Assembly (NCBI GenBank): GCA_002309955.1
Contig: DBXQ01000064.1
Coordinates: 40,493-64,195, forward strand
Direction: 5' to 3'
Source of the DNA: Bacteroidales bacterium UBA1208
GTDB lineage: Bacteria; Bacteroidota; Bacteroidia; Bacteroidales; P3
DNA: 23,703 nucleotides
The position numbers were made by a program, and so were the translations under genes. This document shows positions 12,401 through 18,312 of this stretch, one piece after another (position 1 is the first letter of the stretch; every line of letters begins with the position of its first letter). The notes under the pieces were generated by a model. The model did no database searches. It saw only the letters and a list, made by a program, of their open reading frames with translations, and was not told the origin of the DNA.

Positions 12401-15400
12401 CGGAAGAGAATAATATCGTCCGCTGCGTCGACACCCTGCACACTATCTTGCCCGATTTGGTTGTCACTTCGGTAATACTGCCCGACACCGTGACACTGGG
12501 CGGCACCATGCGAGTACGGTGGACAATAAAGAACATCGGACCTGGCGATGTGATAAGCCGCTCATTCCAAGATAGAGTGAATTGGAGTACCGAAACACTG
12601 TATAATGCCTCTATGTCCAACATTACTCTTAATGCAGGCGACAGCATTGTGCGTAATGCTGTAGTGTCCGTACCTTGCAATGCTACGACACAAGGAACTG
12701 TAAGTGTGACCACAGATGTAACCAATCTAATAATCGAAGGTGGTACGACAAGCAACAACACGAAGGTGGCATACCTTGGCACAGTGACAGCTGCCGACCT
12801 TATCGTGTCGATTGTATCTCCGACCGATTCACTTTGGTCTGGCACCACCATGCCATTACGCTGGATAGTGACCAATCAAGGCAATGCTAATGTGACAAAC
12901 CAAAATGTGACAGACAAAATATATCTAAGCCAAAGTGCCACATCGTACAACCTATCTGACAGTGTAGGACGCTATTCGAGTCAGCGAAACCTCGCAATAG
13001 GTGAGACCGATACCATTGACGGGTATATCACAGTGCCCAACGGCATATCAGGCAACTACTACCTGCACGTTGTCACCAATGCCACTGGCACTGTCTGTGA
13101 GAGTGAGAGCGCCAACAATGTGACACACTCCACTGCACTACCTGTTTACCTATCACCATGGCCCGACCTGACGGTATCGAATGTTATTGCTCCTGCCGAA
13201 GTAAACATCGGTGAAGCAATAACCATTCAGTATAAATTGTCTAATATCGGAACCGCCACACTTACCGACCAGTCCGTCAGTAGCAAGATATACTATTCTA
13301 CTTCGTCCACTACTTACAACACTACCCGTCTGCTCTATACCCATACTACTCAGATCAGCCTGCCCGTAGGCGACACCTCTCAGCTTTCGGCAACATTTGT
13401 AGTGCCTTCGACTGTGACTGCGGGCAACTACTACATCTTTGTTGTGGCCGATGCCAATAACGACATCTATGAGCATACTGGCGAGAATAACAATACAGCC
13501 CACTCTGCCACCATGCGTGTGAAGGTATATCCCTTAGACCTTGCAGCCTACGACCTACAGGGCAACAGTACTGTTCAATGGGGCGAACAGGTTCATCAGC
13601 GTCTCGTGGTGAAAAACAATTCCACAGTTCCCACGTTGTCGGCGATATGGAAAGATGCTGTATACCTCTCGTCTGACCCCATCTTGCATAACTCAGACAT
13701 CCAACTGCACACCAGTGAGCACCGCACTCAGTTGCTGCCCGACAGCACTTATCAGATAGATTTCACCTTCACCGTTCCGATGGGAACGCCCGCTTCTGCC
13801 TATCTGATTGCTGTGACCGACGAGAATGCTAACAACCCCGACATTAACACGGCCAATAATGTTTTCACCAAACAGATCACAGTAAGCAGTGTTCCTACTG
13901 CTGATTTGGCTGTGTCGGATTTCGTTATCCTTTCAGACACGGTGGTATCCGGTCAGACTACAAAGGCATCATATAAGGTCACCAACATGGGAACCGTGCC
14001 GCTCGTTCCTTCGACATGGACCGATAAGGTGTTCCTGTCGTACAACAATACACTCGAAAGTTCCGACACAGAAATTGGAAGCCTCTTGCAGAACCGAGAC
14101 ACCATCGCACCCAACCAGTACTACTATGACACGATAGACTTCACCGTCCCCTTGCCTGTAGAAGGTAACGTTAATCTAATAGTAAAGACCAATGCCAGCA
14201 ATACCGTCTTCGAGTCGGTCACCGACAACAACATTGCCGTTTCTGCTGCTACGGTGGCGTTACCATTGCCTGGCGACTTGGTAGTAGCGGATATTGATGC
14301 TGCCGACTCAGTAGTGTCGGGCAGCCGTCTGCATGTGTCATGGAATGTGCGCAACATCGGTGAAAATACACTCACTGGCAACGGCCTTCGCAGCTTGGTA
14401 TACCTGTCGTCCGACACGATTTTCGATGCCACCGACAAGTTGCTGGGCATGACAGAGAACAACAACATCGTGCTACCGCAAAGTGAAGCCCTGCAGCAGT
14501 CGTTGTCGGCACGTGTGGCCGGTCTGCCAGAAGGTGACTACCATTTGATTGTAAAAACGAATGTGCGCAACGCATTCAACGAACTCAATCACGACAACAA
14601 CACCACTTATTCTGCCTTTGCTGTGAGATTGGTAATCCGTGTTCTCGAATTCAACACTCCAACAACCGACACATTGATTAATGACCAAGTGAGCGACTTC
14701 AGACTCAACGTGGGCACCCACCGCAATGAAACTGTGCGGATACACATTTCGTCCGCTGACTCTCTCAACGGAGCAGTGAACATGATTTACGTGTCACACA
14801 ATACGGTGGGAGACAATCTCCACTACGACTACTCGACCATCGGGCAATATACGGGCAATCCAGAATTGTATATTCCCGCCACACTACCTCAGTACTATGG
14901 CATCAATCTCTATGGTTCTACACCTACCGGCACGACGCAGGCCGTTGTAGTCTCAGCAGATATTATACCCTTCGAGCTACGTAGTGTATCGCCCTCGATG
15001 GGTGGTAACACTGGACCCGTGACATTGGAACTGACCGGCTCACGTTTCCGTCCCGATATGCAGGTGTGGATGGCAGGGGTTTCCGACACATTATACCCAG
15101 ATACAGTAATTTATGTGAACTACTACAAATCATTCGCCACTTTCAACCTTTCGGGTAAGGACACTGGTTTGTATGACGTAGCAGTACTGAACCACTGTGA
15201 AGGTGAGGCGATTTTAGCAAATGCCTTCCAAATAGTGCCTGGAGTACCCGATAACTTGGGTTATAACCTCATATTCCCGGCATCACCACGTCCCAACCGT
15301 AATATTGTGATGACACTCGAATTCGGCAATGTTGGCAATGTGGACATTACTGGTGCGGTGTTGCGTGTGACCAGCCTTGGCGGGGCATGGATATCCTTAA

Positions 15401-15558
15401 CTCCCGAAGGACTGAACGACCATCAGACCTCAATTCTGGTGCCACTGACAATAGAGGGTGAGCCCGACGGTCTGCTCCGCCCCGGTGCACAGAGTACCAT
15501 ACCCATATACGGGTATACTGGAGGCACACTTATAATGACAGTGGAAAGACATCAATGA
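421..15558 (+). CDS. Giant secreted multidomain protein (FN3 / beta-helix / CARDB / IPT-TIG), 5045 aa
   Basis: A putative cell-surface adhesin or fibre protein with no enzymatic motif seen. The Sec signal peptide is residues 1-24, with no lipobox. Domains in order: YGDGWNG domain (30-127; motif 41-47), FN3 (130-218), second divergent copy of the first domain (220-330), FN3 (331-417), beta-helix 1 (423-864), FN3, beta-helix 2 (964-1349), FN3, jelly-roll-like domain (1450-1630), FN3, beta-helix 3 (1725-2132), FN3, jelly-roll-like domain (2234-2412), FN3, beta-helix 4 (2508-2873), beta-helix 5 (2889-3266), FN3, FN3/Ig-like (3360-3464), about ten CARDB repeats (3465-4740), IPT/TIG (4851-4940), and a 'FGNVGNVD' domain to the end. 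The FN3 domains are the Bacteroidota kind, with a Cys at the start and another near the last strands. The start is the first ATG and gives a clean signal peptide. Unusually, there is no T9SS sorting domain or other anchor at the C-terminus. First gene of the operon. Confidence 0.93.
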   Translation: MKEKYVFYMLLMVCFCGTSPTVAGQNNYDSCPINIYMYDSYGDGWNGNQLLLYQDDSLIDAFACSGSYSEATVYIPDGYVDLAWSSGSWAYECSFIITNNEGDTLYVSPNGMSGYSGIFETIEVSCSSCSRPAHMHLSDRTAYQLTVSWDAVDSSTWLVEYGPYGIDHGDGTLVSTTDNYITLSGLSPYSAYQVYVARICDGDTSQWRSAVYATLCDVEACTYTVRLVDEYSGNFYGGRILICTLDGGVVDTAQIPSDWYNNSYDYSLQGCPGTLLLKYEATNSSIEDYILQNRYITVLDSEGDTVSYFNGYNAYYANGFYDTIDYSCPTCFAVEEPWIEGTDSTSATVSWYGDAQSYIVLYGPANSTSGYSSMTVYSTSATLTGLQPMTDYRVQVRAYCGDGDTSRVRTLCITTLPGIYERVYVSPNATGTPDGHSWATALGNITAALNIAAINGDVYGTYPEVWVAVGTYRADTNKLFYRTGGEPYAFAIFNGVNVYGGFLGNETSLSQRPQFSTSNSQFSILDGEDLYGVLANSGYIWSPTRWDGFVIQHGASSYGAGCMLGEYNILSNCWIRSNNASSSGGGIYLSGNSSRVENCVIDSNTANWGGGIYSSSYESDENNISLITNCIIQNNTSTQSAGGVYVQCEIANCTIQNNIGRFGGGLSVSNSEIAHVHHNVIRNNTAEMSGGGAYAWGGYFDNNLIYGNTAFYGGAIYSDGRTTDYNYDGGTFYNNTLVSNTATYGGGVYNSSDGGTYVNTIIWGNQTDDGPNQYYGSFRNIHHCALEGALTGTEGLLNFSLAHSNTGTADSNYVAFVSPSTDDYHLADNSACIDGGDNEALSDSTDIGGAARRQGWSIDLGAYESSSTSSCPNMESIVAENITYNSATITWTPVSSISGYMLRYGIQGGNHYDTLYVTDTTTTLSGLAVYSAYTVLVNPICSGNTSPHYSLVTFSTLPSPSEIVYVKPQASGFGDGSSWDNAMNDLNRAIAIADARRQYYGSPASVWIAAGTYYGNIQSDNAFTLVDGVNVYGGFAGNEPPSYDLSLRDFTINTTILHGGDLHRVLYQDYDFDSVTILSGLTIAGGYISSGNGAGALLRGNTQLVNCTVTDNHVSTDWNYTYGAGIYAYSSYVDRPVTIDRCTISNNGVLTGSYLYGGALYMSNTILSNSVIKDNNSYYRTIYSYSGNNEINNCIVYNNTAHYYGGVYNYNATLTINNSDIVSNQSDSYSPVYTSYSNRVTLNNTVVWGNTVNGNCSSIDYYYNYIIHNCAFDGITESYASVITLSDSNDGTTEGVNYPFFTDPSDGDYTLMIGSALIDAGDSNYATATTDLDGNPRVQFEQVDIGCYENSVIESCPRVTHLTVGPVGFNSAYIVFRHSSTESPSAYQIELSTPSTVWTVYGTITQEHLFLTGLDTNQQYYVRVRSVCDDTVFGTYSRTVGFRTHNLGNCDPLTIGTAETTAGGWCLPTNTCYFQSYTQQIYTTTEMGSESHNIDTIGFQYVYPYDDTRYIDIYLAHTTQSTLSSFLPSTGFELVYSGPVNFTNTGTDYWVNIPLMSTFYYDGTNNLLVAMVDHTGSYTYCDNNLFRTHTTDALRAAYTYANSNTPYNPADPPSASLNSNRTNIRFVGACQTTNADCPIPNIVVRNVTANSAEIEWVANNTYELQLRNLTTGGDYETLTLANGGTVTGLAQGTSYRIRIRNICNGTLGDWYQVQFTTQVSDLPIVYVMQQAAGTGDGSSWSNATDNINYAQAIATARATMYGTPASVWVATGTYYGDTTSTNAFVATEGVNVYGGFAGVEPENYDITQRDFATNPTILDGGNTRRVLYQPMSFNTRTTWDGFTIQHGYLPSTGNSTYGHGAYLSGGFTLSNSIVRDNATIYDGAYHYGGGIYTSNANSNNGIVIDRCDISNNGNDLTVGTNYTYGSALYASTYTTIANSRLHHNLSRQGALYISYGTYVHNTLIDHNQSYYDGAGVYVSNTTYLENTTIANNNIVNTSAYSGGGIYSSNSSYLHLLNTVIWGNRGTSTENGDNISGSYNSSYFSHSAIENLTLDSIIRLSSDNFAGSVASSHPAFVNIERGDYRLHSSSALINGGTMQGYSYAPYAPTSVTQYDLSGLDRVSDDTVDIGCYEFHNETYCLTPQNVTVTNITENSAYLSYASRDGNAPYAYEIDLSINGEEWTHYSTTAQTSLFLAGLTPSTSYRVRVRQLCDNLGSSSDYETYTFNTPTTLMECDPIIVGESTSTTNGNVLPTYTYYNYSYTQQLYTAQDLGNIAHNIDTVSFQYFSSTPYNRTINLYLAHTNASSLSGYIASNNFQLVYSGTVNFNNTGDNYWCPIVLQTPFAYNGIDNLLVVMVDNSGWWENSSAKFYTHATPNTMAVYSYRDGSPYDINNPPTHNNSSYRSNIRLAGSCSGGSTDCDRANVGVYDIAAHSAKVHMLVGSNYELQMRKDAVGEVYSMVLLGADSTLEGLSQSTTYYLRVRNICTVSDSSGWRTISFTTLPDASPIVYVAPQPSGLADGSSWDNAISDINHAMNYATARSSVFGSPAQVWVASGTYYGDTSSSSSNAFTLQAGINVYGGFSGNEPEDYDLALRNFDANASILDGRNQRRVLYQSSAFDASTAATWDGFTIQHGQINSNGSGAYIRAYSTLRNCQIKDNYSASYNGGGVYATGTSYSYYDSLNNYHTIYTPLIEKCQITNNRGSSGGGAYLNYTTVDNCLIANNTATNYGGGLYPYNYSVINNSTIVANDAYQYGGVYTYYSNCYLNNCILWGNTATTGLQTNYSSILYSAVQDALTDTTCVMLSSSNTGSFNSPRFEAPAEGAGYQYVGSSWQLTDNSICIGRGSNNYVSTPTDLAGNNRIQQGTVDMGCYETPYNPVPMPVYPDNIVYVTEGGAGTMDGTSWQNALPDLQDAIGVASMYHYPVWVAEGTYYGDPNRPNAFMAVEGVNVYGGFAGNEPANYDLSQRDLTAHATILDGQNLQRVLYQPTIFNTMVVWDGITLQNGRLNSGDGAGAYIYGNFQIVNCIVQYNTTLNGNGAGIYKNSNYSNPLYITNTQILDNTAANTYSEGGGLYSYYTTATNCRISGNSAGYGAGVWSSAECNFFNSIIDHNTVTVIPGYGAVYVYGNSKYENCDIVNNTCTYNTTSGTGGVYSYSNNAVFDNCIIWGNKRGYYVNNLMGTPTMHSSAIEGGYANGSDIIDLAASNDGTDPTAFYVRFIDPENGDYHLHNSSPLIDAGNSTLVTQSTDFEGNSRIFGGSVDFGAYESTEESACPSVIGLQAVNVTSSSARLVWSPSTGIRYLVLYGPQGSIATDSISTTDTTIALNNLVLNRTYTAKVRTICDSGAMSLFSIPVNFTTLCDTSQLLPLSDFTSLSPADSTIVYNSTVSFVWSALSNATSYDVYIWKSGTTVPNTPTVSGLLNPVLNNYTLPGYTYGEVYNWKVVAWNECINKVSPVMTIKANDRPNLHVFQITNSSPVANQTMTVQWTVVNDGNGNTPPNATWNDYIWVTGHSGVGGGFLYNVDEVLLATVPNLQSLNSGDSYTNSVQVSLPQDYIGNFFLFVLSDQYSANNIDFSPTGSNIAPIPYQPSSSGNPYPYLSSQTTSYPGNFIHSQIVESNESDNFFYKVINILPPPTPDLVVSHISHPTNTFSGNEMTIQWTVTNQGDAAAIGNWSDRVYIQPGVVTELDLSEAVTLGTFVHGLDTLAPSATYNQSASVTIPISYMGDYTIFVTTDVDNSLYESIYEQNNVTASTQTLNVTLTPPSDLFVSSVSYPQEMDANGSYTITYTVSNSGSSATHTPNWNDAIYISQLPQMTSSATRLALLQHNAVLDADSSYTTAATVTIPGNIAEGWYLFVVTDVNNNVYEYIYEDNNTYRSDTTVTIRVPDLAVQSITLSSDHVSPGQTFTLTYQVANVGSGTLSNTSWRDAVYMSNSPQFHSNNATLLTSSRYMLTLHPDSTYSNTYNITLPTNISGNRYIWVVTDYQSNVFENGSEENNIVRCVDTLHTILPDLVVTSVILPDTVTLGGTMRVRWTIKNIGPGDVISRSFQDRVNWSTETLYNASMSNITLNAGDSIVRNAVVSVPCNATTQGTVSVTTDVTNLIIEGGTTSNNTKVAYLGTVTAADLIVSIVSPTDSLWSGTTMPLRWIVTNQGNANVTNQNVTDKIYLSQSATSYNLSDSVGRYSSQRNLAIGETDTIDGYITVPNGISGNYYLHVVTNATGTVCESESANNVTHSTALPVYLSPWPDLTVSNVIAPAEVNIGEAITIQYKLSNIGTATLTDQSVSSKIYYSTSSTTYNTTRLLYTHTTQISLPVGDTSQLSATFVVPSTVTAGNYYIFVVADANNDIYEHTGENNNTAHSATMRVKVYPLDLAAYDLQGNSTVQWGEQVHQRLVVKNNSTVPTLSAIWKDAVYLSSDPILHNSDIQLHTSEHRTQLLPDSTYQIDFTFTVPMGTPASAYLIAVTDENANNPDINTANNVFTKQITVSSVPTADLAVSDFVILSDTVVSGQTTKASYKVTNMGTVPLVPSTWTDKVFLSYNNTLESSDTEIGSLLQNRDTIAPNQYYYDTIDFTVPLPVEGNVNLIVKTNASNTVFESVTDNNIAVSAATVALPLPGDLVVADIDAADSVVSGSRLHVSWNVRNIGENTLTGNGLRSLVYLSSDTIFDATDKLLGMTENNNIVLPQSEALQQSLSARVAGLPEGDYHLIVKTNVRNAFNELNHDNNTTYSAFAVRLVIRVLEFNTPTTDTLINDQVSDFRLNVGTHRNETVRIHISSADSLNGAVNMIYVSHNTVGDNLHYDYSTIGQYTGNPELYIPATLPQYYGINLYGSTPTGTTQAVVVSADIIPFELRSVSPSMGGNTGPVTLELTGSRFRPDMQVWMAGVSDTLYPDTVIYVNYYKSFATFNLSGKDTGLYDVAVLNHCEGEAILANAFQIVPGVPDNLGYNLIFPASPRPNRNIVMTLEFGNVGNVDITGAVLRVTSLGGAWISLTPEGLNDHQTSILVPLTIEGEPDGLLRPGAQSTIPIYGYTGGTLIMTVERHQ
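1687..10218 (+). repeat. Five right-handed beta-helix modules within the giant protein
   Basis: The modules lie at 1687-3012, 3310-4467, 5593-6816, 7942-9039 and 9085-10218. Each starts with VYV followed by a DGxSW motif, continues with GVNVYGGF (GINVYGGF in the fourth) and, in the last four, with RVLYQ. Each then has rungs of the type NCxIxxNxAxxGGGxY. Each closes with a conserved end of the type DLxGxxRxxxxxVDIGCYE, matching the choice-of-anchor Q region that often ends such helices. The first module is the most divergent. The shared protein motifs are spelled with different codons from module to module, so the duplications are old. This fold commonly binds glycans or forms stiff surface rods. 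No pectate-lyase-type catalytic residues were identified. Confidence 0.85.
4768..7656 (+). repeat. Two copies of a jelly-roll-like 'YSYTQQ' domain, each flanked by FN3
   Basis: Copy 1 is 4768-5310 (residues 1450-1630) and copy 2 is 7120-7656 (2234-2412). Both start with CDP, carry YTQQ[IL]Y about 25 residues later, then HNIDT and a [DN][IL]YLAHT strand. They share VYSGxVNFxNTGxxYW and NLLVxMVD motifs and end with RSNIR or RTNIR then a Cys. The alternating strand pattern suggests a beta-sandwich. I know similar domains in Bacteroidota surface proteins but cannot name a family with confidence. The span given also includes the FN3 and beta-helix domains between the two copies. Confidence 0.7.
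10813..14640 (+). repeat. About ten tandem CARDB repeats within the giant protein
   Basis: Units begin near residues 3465, 3637, 3764, 3887, 4011, 4124, 4248, 4371, 4494 and 4617, mostly 113-127 residues apart; the first is longer. Each opens with a [PAG]DL.V-type strand (PDLVVS, PDLAVQ, PDLTVS), then a 'W.V.N.G' strand, a '[DS].[IV]Y[LIM]S' strand, and usually ends in an 'E.NNT'-like turn. This is the CARDB (cell-adhesion-related, bacterial) beta-sandwich pattern. The units differ strongly from each other in sequence. They probably form a stalk between the beta-helix head and the C-terminal IPT/TIG region. Confidence 0.8.
14971..15240 (+). other. IPT/TIG domain near the C-terminus of the giant protein
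   Basis: Residues 4851-4940 read as an immunoglobulin-like IPT/TIG fold. The signature is 'SVSPSMGGNTGPVTLELTG' followed by 'FRPDMQVWM', 'GLYDVAVLN' and a closing 'ANAFQIVPG'. The domain is followed by a last roughly 105-residue beta-rich part containing the FGNVGNVD motif, where the protein ends. In the related giant proteins I know, the chain continues well beyond this point. Confidence 0.75.
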
Positions 15559-15585
15559 TAATTAACTGATAAAATATATAGTTCT

Positions 15586-16854
15586 ATGAAACGACTGATA
15601 ATTATAATATCACTGCTTGCCATGTCATACACCACCCTGAGGGCGCAGTGTTGGTTTTCGGAGACTCAAGTAAAGGGGGTGTTAGATGAAGACATCACAA
15701 TCGGCCACCCTGACCCCAATAGCGGAAGAACAGTATGTTATAAATGGTCATCGGATGACGGTTGGCTACATATTGTCGGCCCGACAAATGGACCAACTTT
15801 AAATCTGCATCTTCCCGAGTACGAGGGTACGTTCCATTATACTGTAAAGAAAATTAGCGACCATATTGAAACCTGTGTGGTGACGGTCAAGGTTGAAGAA
15901 GAATGTGAGATTGTGTCAATAACACCAAAACAGGAATGCTGGAACCATGGTGACGCGTTGACAGAAGCTGATTTTGATATTGTGACTAATCCCTCGGGGT
16001 TGGAAAGCAGAGTGCATCTGACGAGTAATTCAAGGACGGCGACCAACCTAGTGAATACGGGAAATACAAGATACCGTTATCAGACACTTAACTTTGAAGC
16101 CAGAAGTAATAATGGAAGGTTGTTAGATGAGGCAACACAAACCATCAAAGTATATAGCACTACTGCAAGTCAAGATGGTGGCTCTGCCATCTATGAACAA
16201 GAACTTCCCCCACGTCTAATAGAAACTCTCAGAAAAATCAATGGGGCATCCGAACTTATTGACAAAGTCAACTTTATTGGTAAAAAGTTGGCTGAGGGCT
16301 TGAACAAAATCCCTAATTGCCCACTTGAGTTCCAACCAATGCCAATTACATTTCATGCAGATGTAACAGGTGGATTTGACGTTTGTTGCAAAGGAAATGA
16401 AGGAGAGAAGCAAATAGGTATTAATGTTGGTGGTACCGTGGGGGCATCAGCTGCCATGTATTTCCCTGTACGCAACCTATATCCTATTTATGCACCACTT
16501 ATTTCACTGCCTCCGCAGCTTGCGCTGACTGGCCAAGTGAGTCTACAGATTTTCGCCATGGGCAATTTGACATTCAACACATGCAGCGAAATCTCTTTGG
16601 ACCTTCCCCTGTCAATCACTCTTACTGCTGTAGGCGGCATCAGCTGGGGAAAACATGACGAATTCATTTTTGGCATGTTAGGCGTTTTTGGAAGAATATC
16701 TAGTGAAGGTTCCACGTTGTACATAATACCTTGGCAAACGCCATCGATTCATGGTCGCATTCTTTGGGGATTTACAGGTAAATTCCAAATGAATGCTGAT
16801 TGGTTTAAACCTTCAGTTACTCTTGAATATATTGTACAAGAAATATCCATATAA
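15586..16854 (+). CDS. Secreted protein of unknown function, 422 aa
   Basis: I do not recognise this protein. It has a clear Sec signal peptide (residues 1-20, ending TLRAQ) and an Ig/PKD-like domain at about 22-110 ('CYKWSSDDG', 'GTFHYTVK', 'CVVTVKVEEEC'). A less structured middle part follows, then a C-terminal half (about 250-422) of short alternating hydrophobic strands with a vicinal cysteine pair at 267-268. The C-terminal half could be a beta-barrel or beta-sandwich. It does not end in the aromatic residue usual for outer-membrane barrels, nor in a T9SS domain. It starts 27 bp after gene 1, and its stop lies only 3 bp before the next ATG, implying translational coupling. The coding sequence looks more A/T-rich than the large genes around it. 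A partner or chaperone of the giant proteins is possible but unproven. Confidence 0.85.
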   Translation: MKRLIIIISLLAMSYTTLRAQCWFSETQVKGVLDEDITIGHPDPNSGRTVCYKWSSDDGWLHIVGPTNGPTLNLHLPEYEGTFHYTVKKISDHIETCVVTVKVEEECEIVSITPKQECWNHGDALTEADFDIVTNPSGLESRVHLTSNSRTATNLVNTGNTRYRYQTLNFEARSNNGRLLDEATQTIKVYSTTASQDGGSAIYEQELPPRLIETLRKINGASELIDKVNFIGKKLAEGLNKIPNCPLEFQPMPITFHADVTGGFDVCCKGNEGEKQIGINVGGTVGASAAMYFPVRNLYPIYAPLISLPPQLALTGQVSLQIFAMGNLTFNTCSEISLDLPLSITLTAVGGISWGKHDEFIFGMLGVFGRISSEGSTLYIIPWQTPSIHGRILWGFTGKFQMNADWFKPSVTLEYIVQEISI

Positions 16855-16857
16855 GCC

Positions 16858-18282
16858 ATGAGAACTATAAATCATACCATAAACAAGGTCTATGCTATAG
16901 TATTAAGCATAATCTTAATTATCCCCATTGCAGCCTCAAATAAAGCAATGGCCCAAAATGCTGTATATCCACAATATACATGTACGGACTATCATATTCT
17001 GTTGAATATGAGGAACGACTCGATTTTGGTGTTTTCACCCGATGAAGATCATCATATTTGTGATTCGCTATTCTCATACTCTCTCAACGGACTACCTCCA
17101 GCAGCAACCAACCGCACTATTAAAACCACGGGCGGAAGCCAATCGCTAACAGGCAACGGTTCGCCTACTTTGTTACTGTGCAGGCTGCTAAGCATGTATC
17201 AGACACAGGACTGGACGAATATGGGAGCTCTATTTCGTCCGGTGGACAGTGTTACATCGAAGATGCTTTCCTACGGAACGTATCTTGATACTTTGAAGAG
17301 CAAGTTGTCCACTATAGACAGTATAACCCTTGTTTGCAGTTACACAAGGGGTGCCTACCATGTTCTGGTTACAAAATTTCATATGAGTGGTGGGTCGGTG
17401 AATGTGTCCACCCATCTGTGTCAGCAGGTGGGGAGCAACTGGTATCTCACCAGCGAAGTGGATTCTTCAGGAATGATAGCCAACTTGACAAACTATCTCT
17501 ACCGTCATGCCCCAATTGACATGCTTTCGGATGGAGATTTGGATGGCGACAACGTGGAGGACTTGCAGGACAACTGCCCGTGTACCTCCAATCCCGACCA
17601 GATAGATGTCGACAATGACGGCATAGGCGATGCATGCGACAATTGTCCTAAGCACTACAACCCCATTCAGGAAGACTATGATGAAGACGGCATAGGTGAC
17701 AGATGCGACAACTGTCCCTATGCATCTAACGCTCAGCAGACCGATGTTGATCGGGACGGCATAGGAGACTCCTGTGACAACTGTCAGACCGTGTATAATC
17801 CCTACCAACTGGACTATGACCTTGACAGCATAGGTAATGAATGTGACCCCGACATCGACAACGATAGCATCCCGAACCAATTGGATACAGACATGGACGG
17901 CGATGGTGTCGATAATGATGTCGACAACTGCCCCATGACCTTCAATCCGGGACAATATGATACTGACGAAGATGGAATTGGCGACATATGTGACAACTGC
18001 CCCGAAGATGCCAACGCTAACCAAACCGACACCGACGGTGACGGCGAAGGAGACGCATGCGACCCCGATATTGACGGCGACAGCATCCCCAACCCCGAGG
18101 ACAACTGCCCGTACTCCTACAATCCCAACCAAGAGGATCTTGACTGCGACGGCATTGGCGATGCCTGCGACGACGACATTGACGGCGACGGCATCCCCAA
18201 CAACGACGACAACTGCCCTATGATTTTCAACCCCGACCAAACCGATGTAAATGGCAACGGCGTGGGCGACGTATGCGAATGA
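16858..18282 (+). CDS. Secreted thrombospondin type 3 repeat protein, 474 aa
   Basis: The signal peptide covers about residues 1-32 (a long hydrophobic stretch ending AMAQ). Residues 33-215 form a globular domain, with two helix-like segments followed by strands such as 'YHVLVTKF' and 'GSNWYLTSEVD'. This pattern recalls NTF2-like folds, but the match is weak. Residues 225-474 are eight thrombospondin type 3 repeats (DxDxDGxGDxCDNCP type), which in known proteins bind many calcium ions and stiffen in their presence. In many Bacteroidota proteins such repeats lead into an OmpA-like or T9SS domain. Here the protein stops right after the last repeat (GVGDVCE), so it has no visible anchor. The ATG lies 3 bp after the stop of gene 2, and gene 4 begins 30 bp downstream. 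Confidence 0.9.
   Translation: MRTINHTINKVYAIVLSIILIIPIAASNKAMAQNAVYPQYTCTDYHILLNMRNDSILVFSPDEDHHICDSLFSYSLNGLPPAATNRTIKTTGGSQSLTGNGSPTLLLCRLLSMYQTQDWTNMGALFRPVDSVTSKMLSYGTYLDTLKSKLSTIDSITLVCSYTRGAYHVLVTKFHMSGGSVNVSTHLCQQVGSNWYLTSEVDSSGMIANLTNYLYRHAPIDMLSDGDLDGDNVEDLQDNCPCTSNPDQIDVDNDGIGDACDNCPKHYNPIQEDYDEDGIGDRCDNCPYASNAQQTDVDRDGIGDSCDNCQTVYNPYQLDYDLDSIGNECDPDIDNDSIPNQLDTDMDGDGVDNDVDNCPMTFNPGQYDTDEDGIGDICDNCPEDANANQTDTDGDGEGDACDPDIDGDSIPNPEDNCPYSYNPNQEDLDCDGIGDACDDDIDGDGIPNNDDNCPMIFNPDQTDVNGNGVGDVCE
17530..18279 (+). repeat. Eight thrombospondin type 3 calcium-binding repeats
   Basis: Eight DNC[PQ] motifs, each followed by a short loop and a Gln, alternate with eight G[DN]xC motifs between residues 225 and 474. 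The Asp ladder (for example DTDGDGEGD and DIDGDSIPN) gives the calcium ligands. Two units contain extended 'DPDIDxDSIPN' inserts, the usual long form of this repeat. The Asp-rich coding (GAC/GAT) leaves long antisense frames open, which are not genes. Confidence 0.9.
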
Positions 18283-18312
18283 TTGTTTGAAAAATGAAAT
18301 AATGAACATACC

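Noticed and set aside
15586..16854. Gene 2 as a PorP/SprF-family T9SS partner, as found next to SprB-type giant adhesins
   Set aside because: The typical early 'DPQFSQYMFNPLLINPAYAG'-like segment is absent and the N-terminal half is Ig-like.
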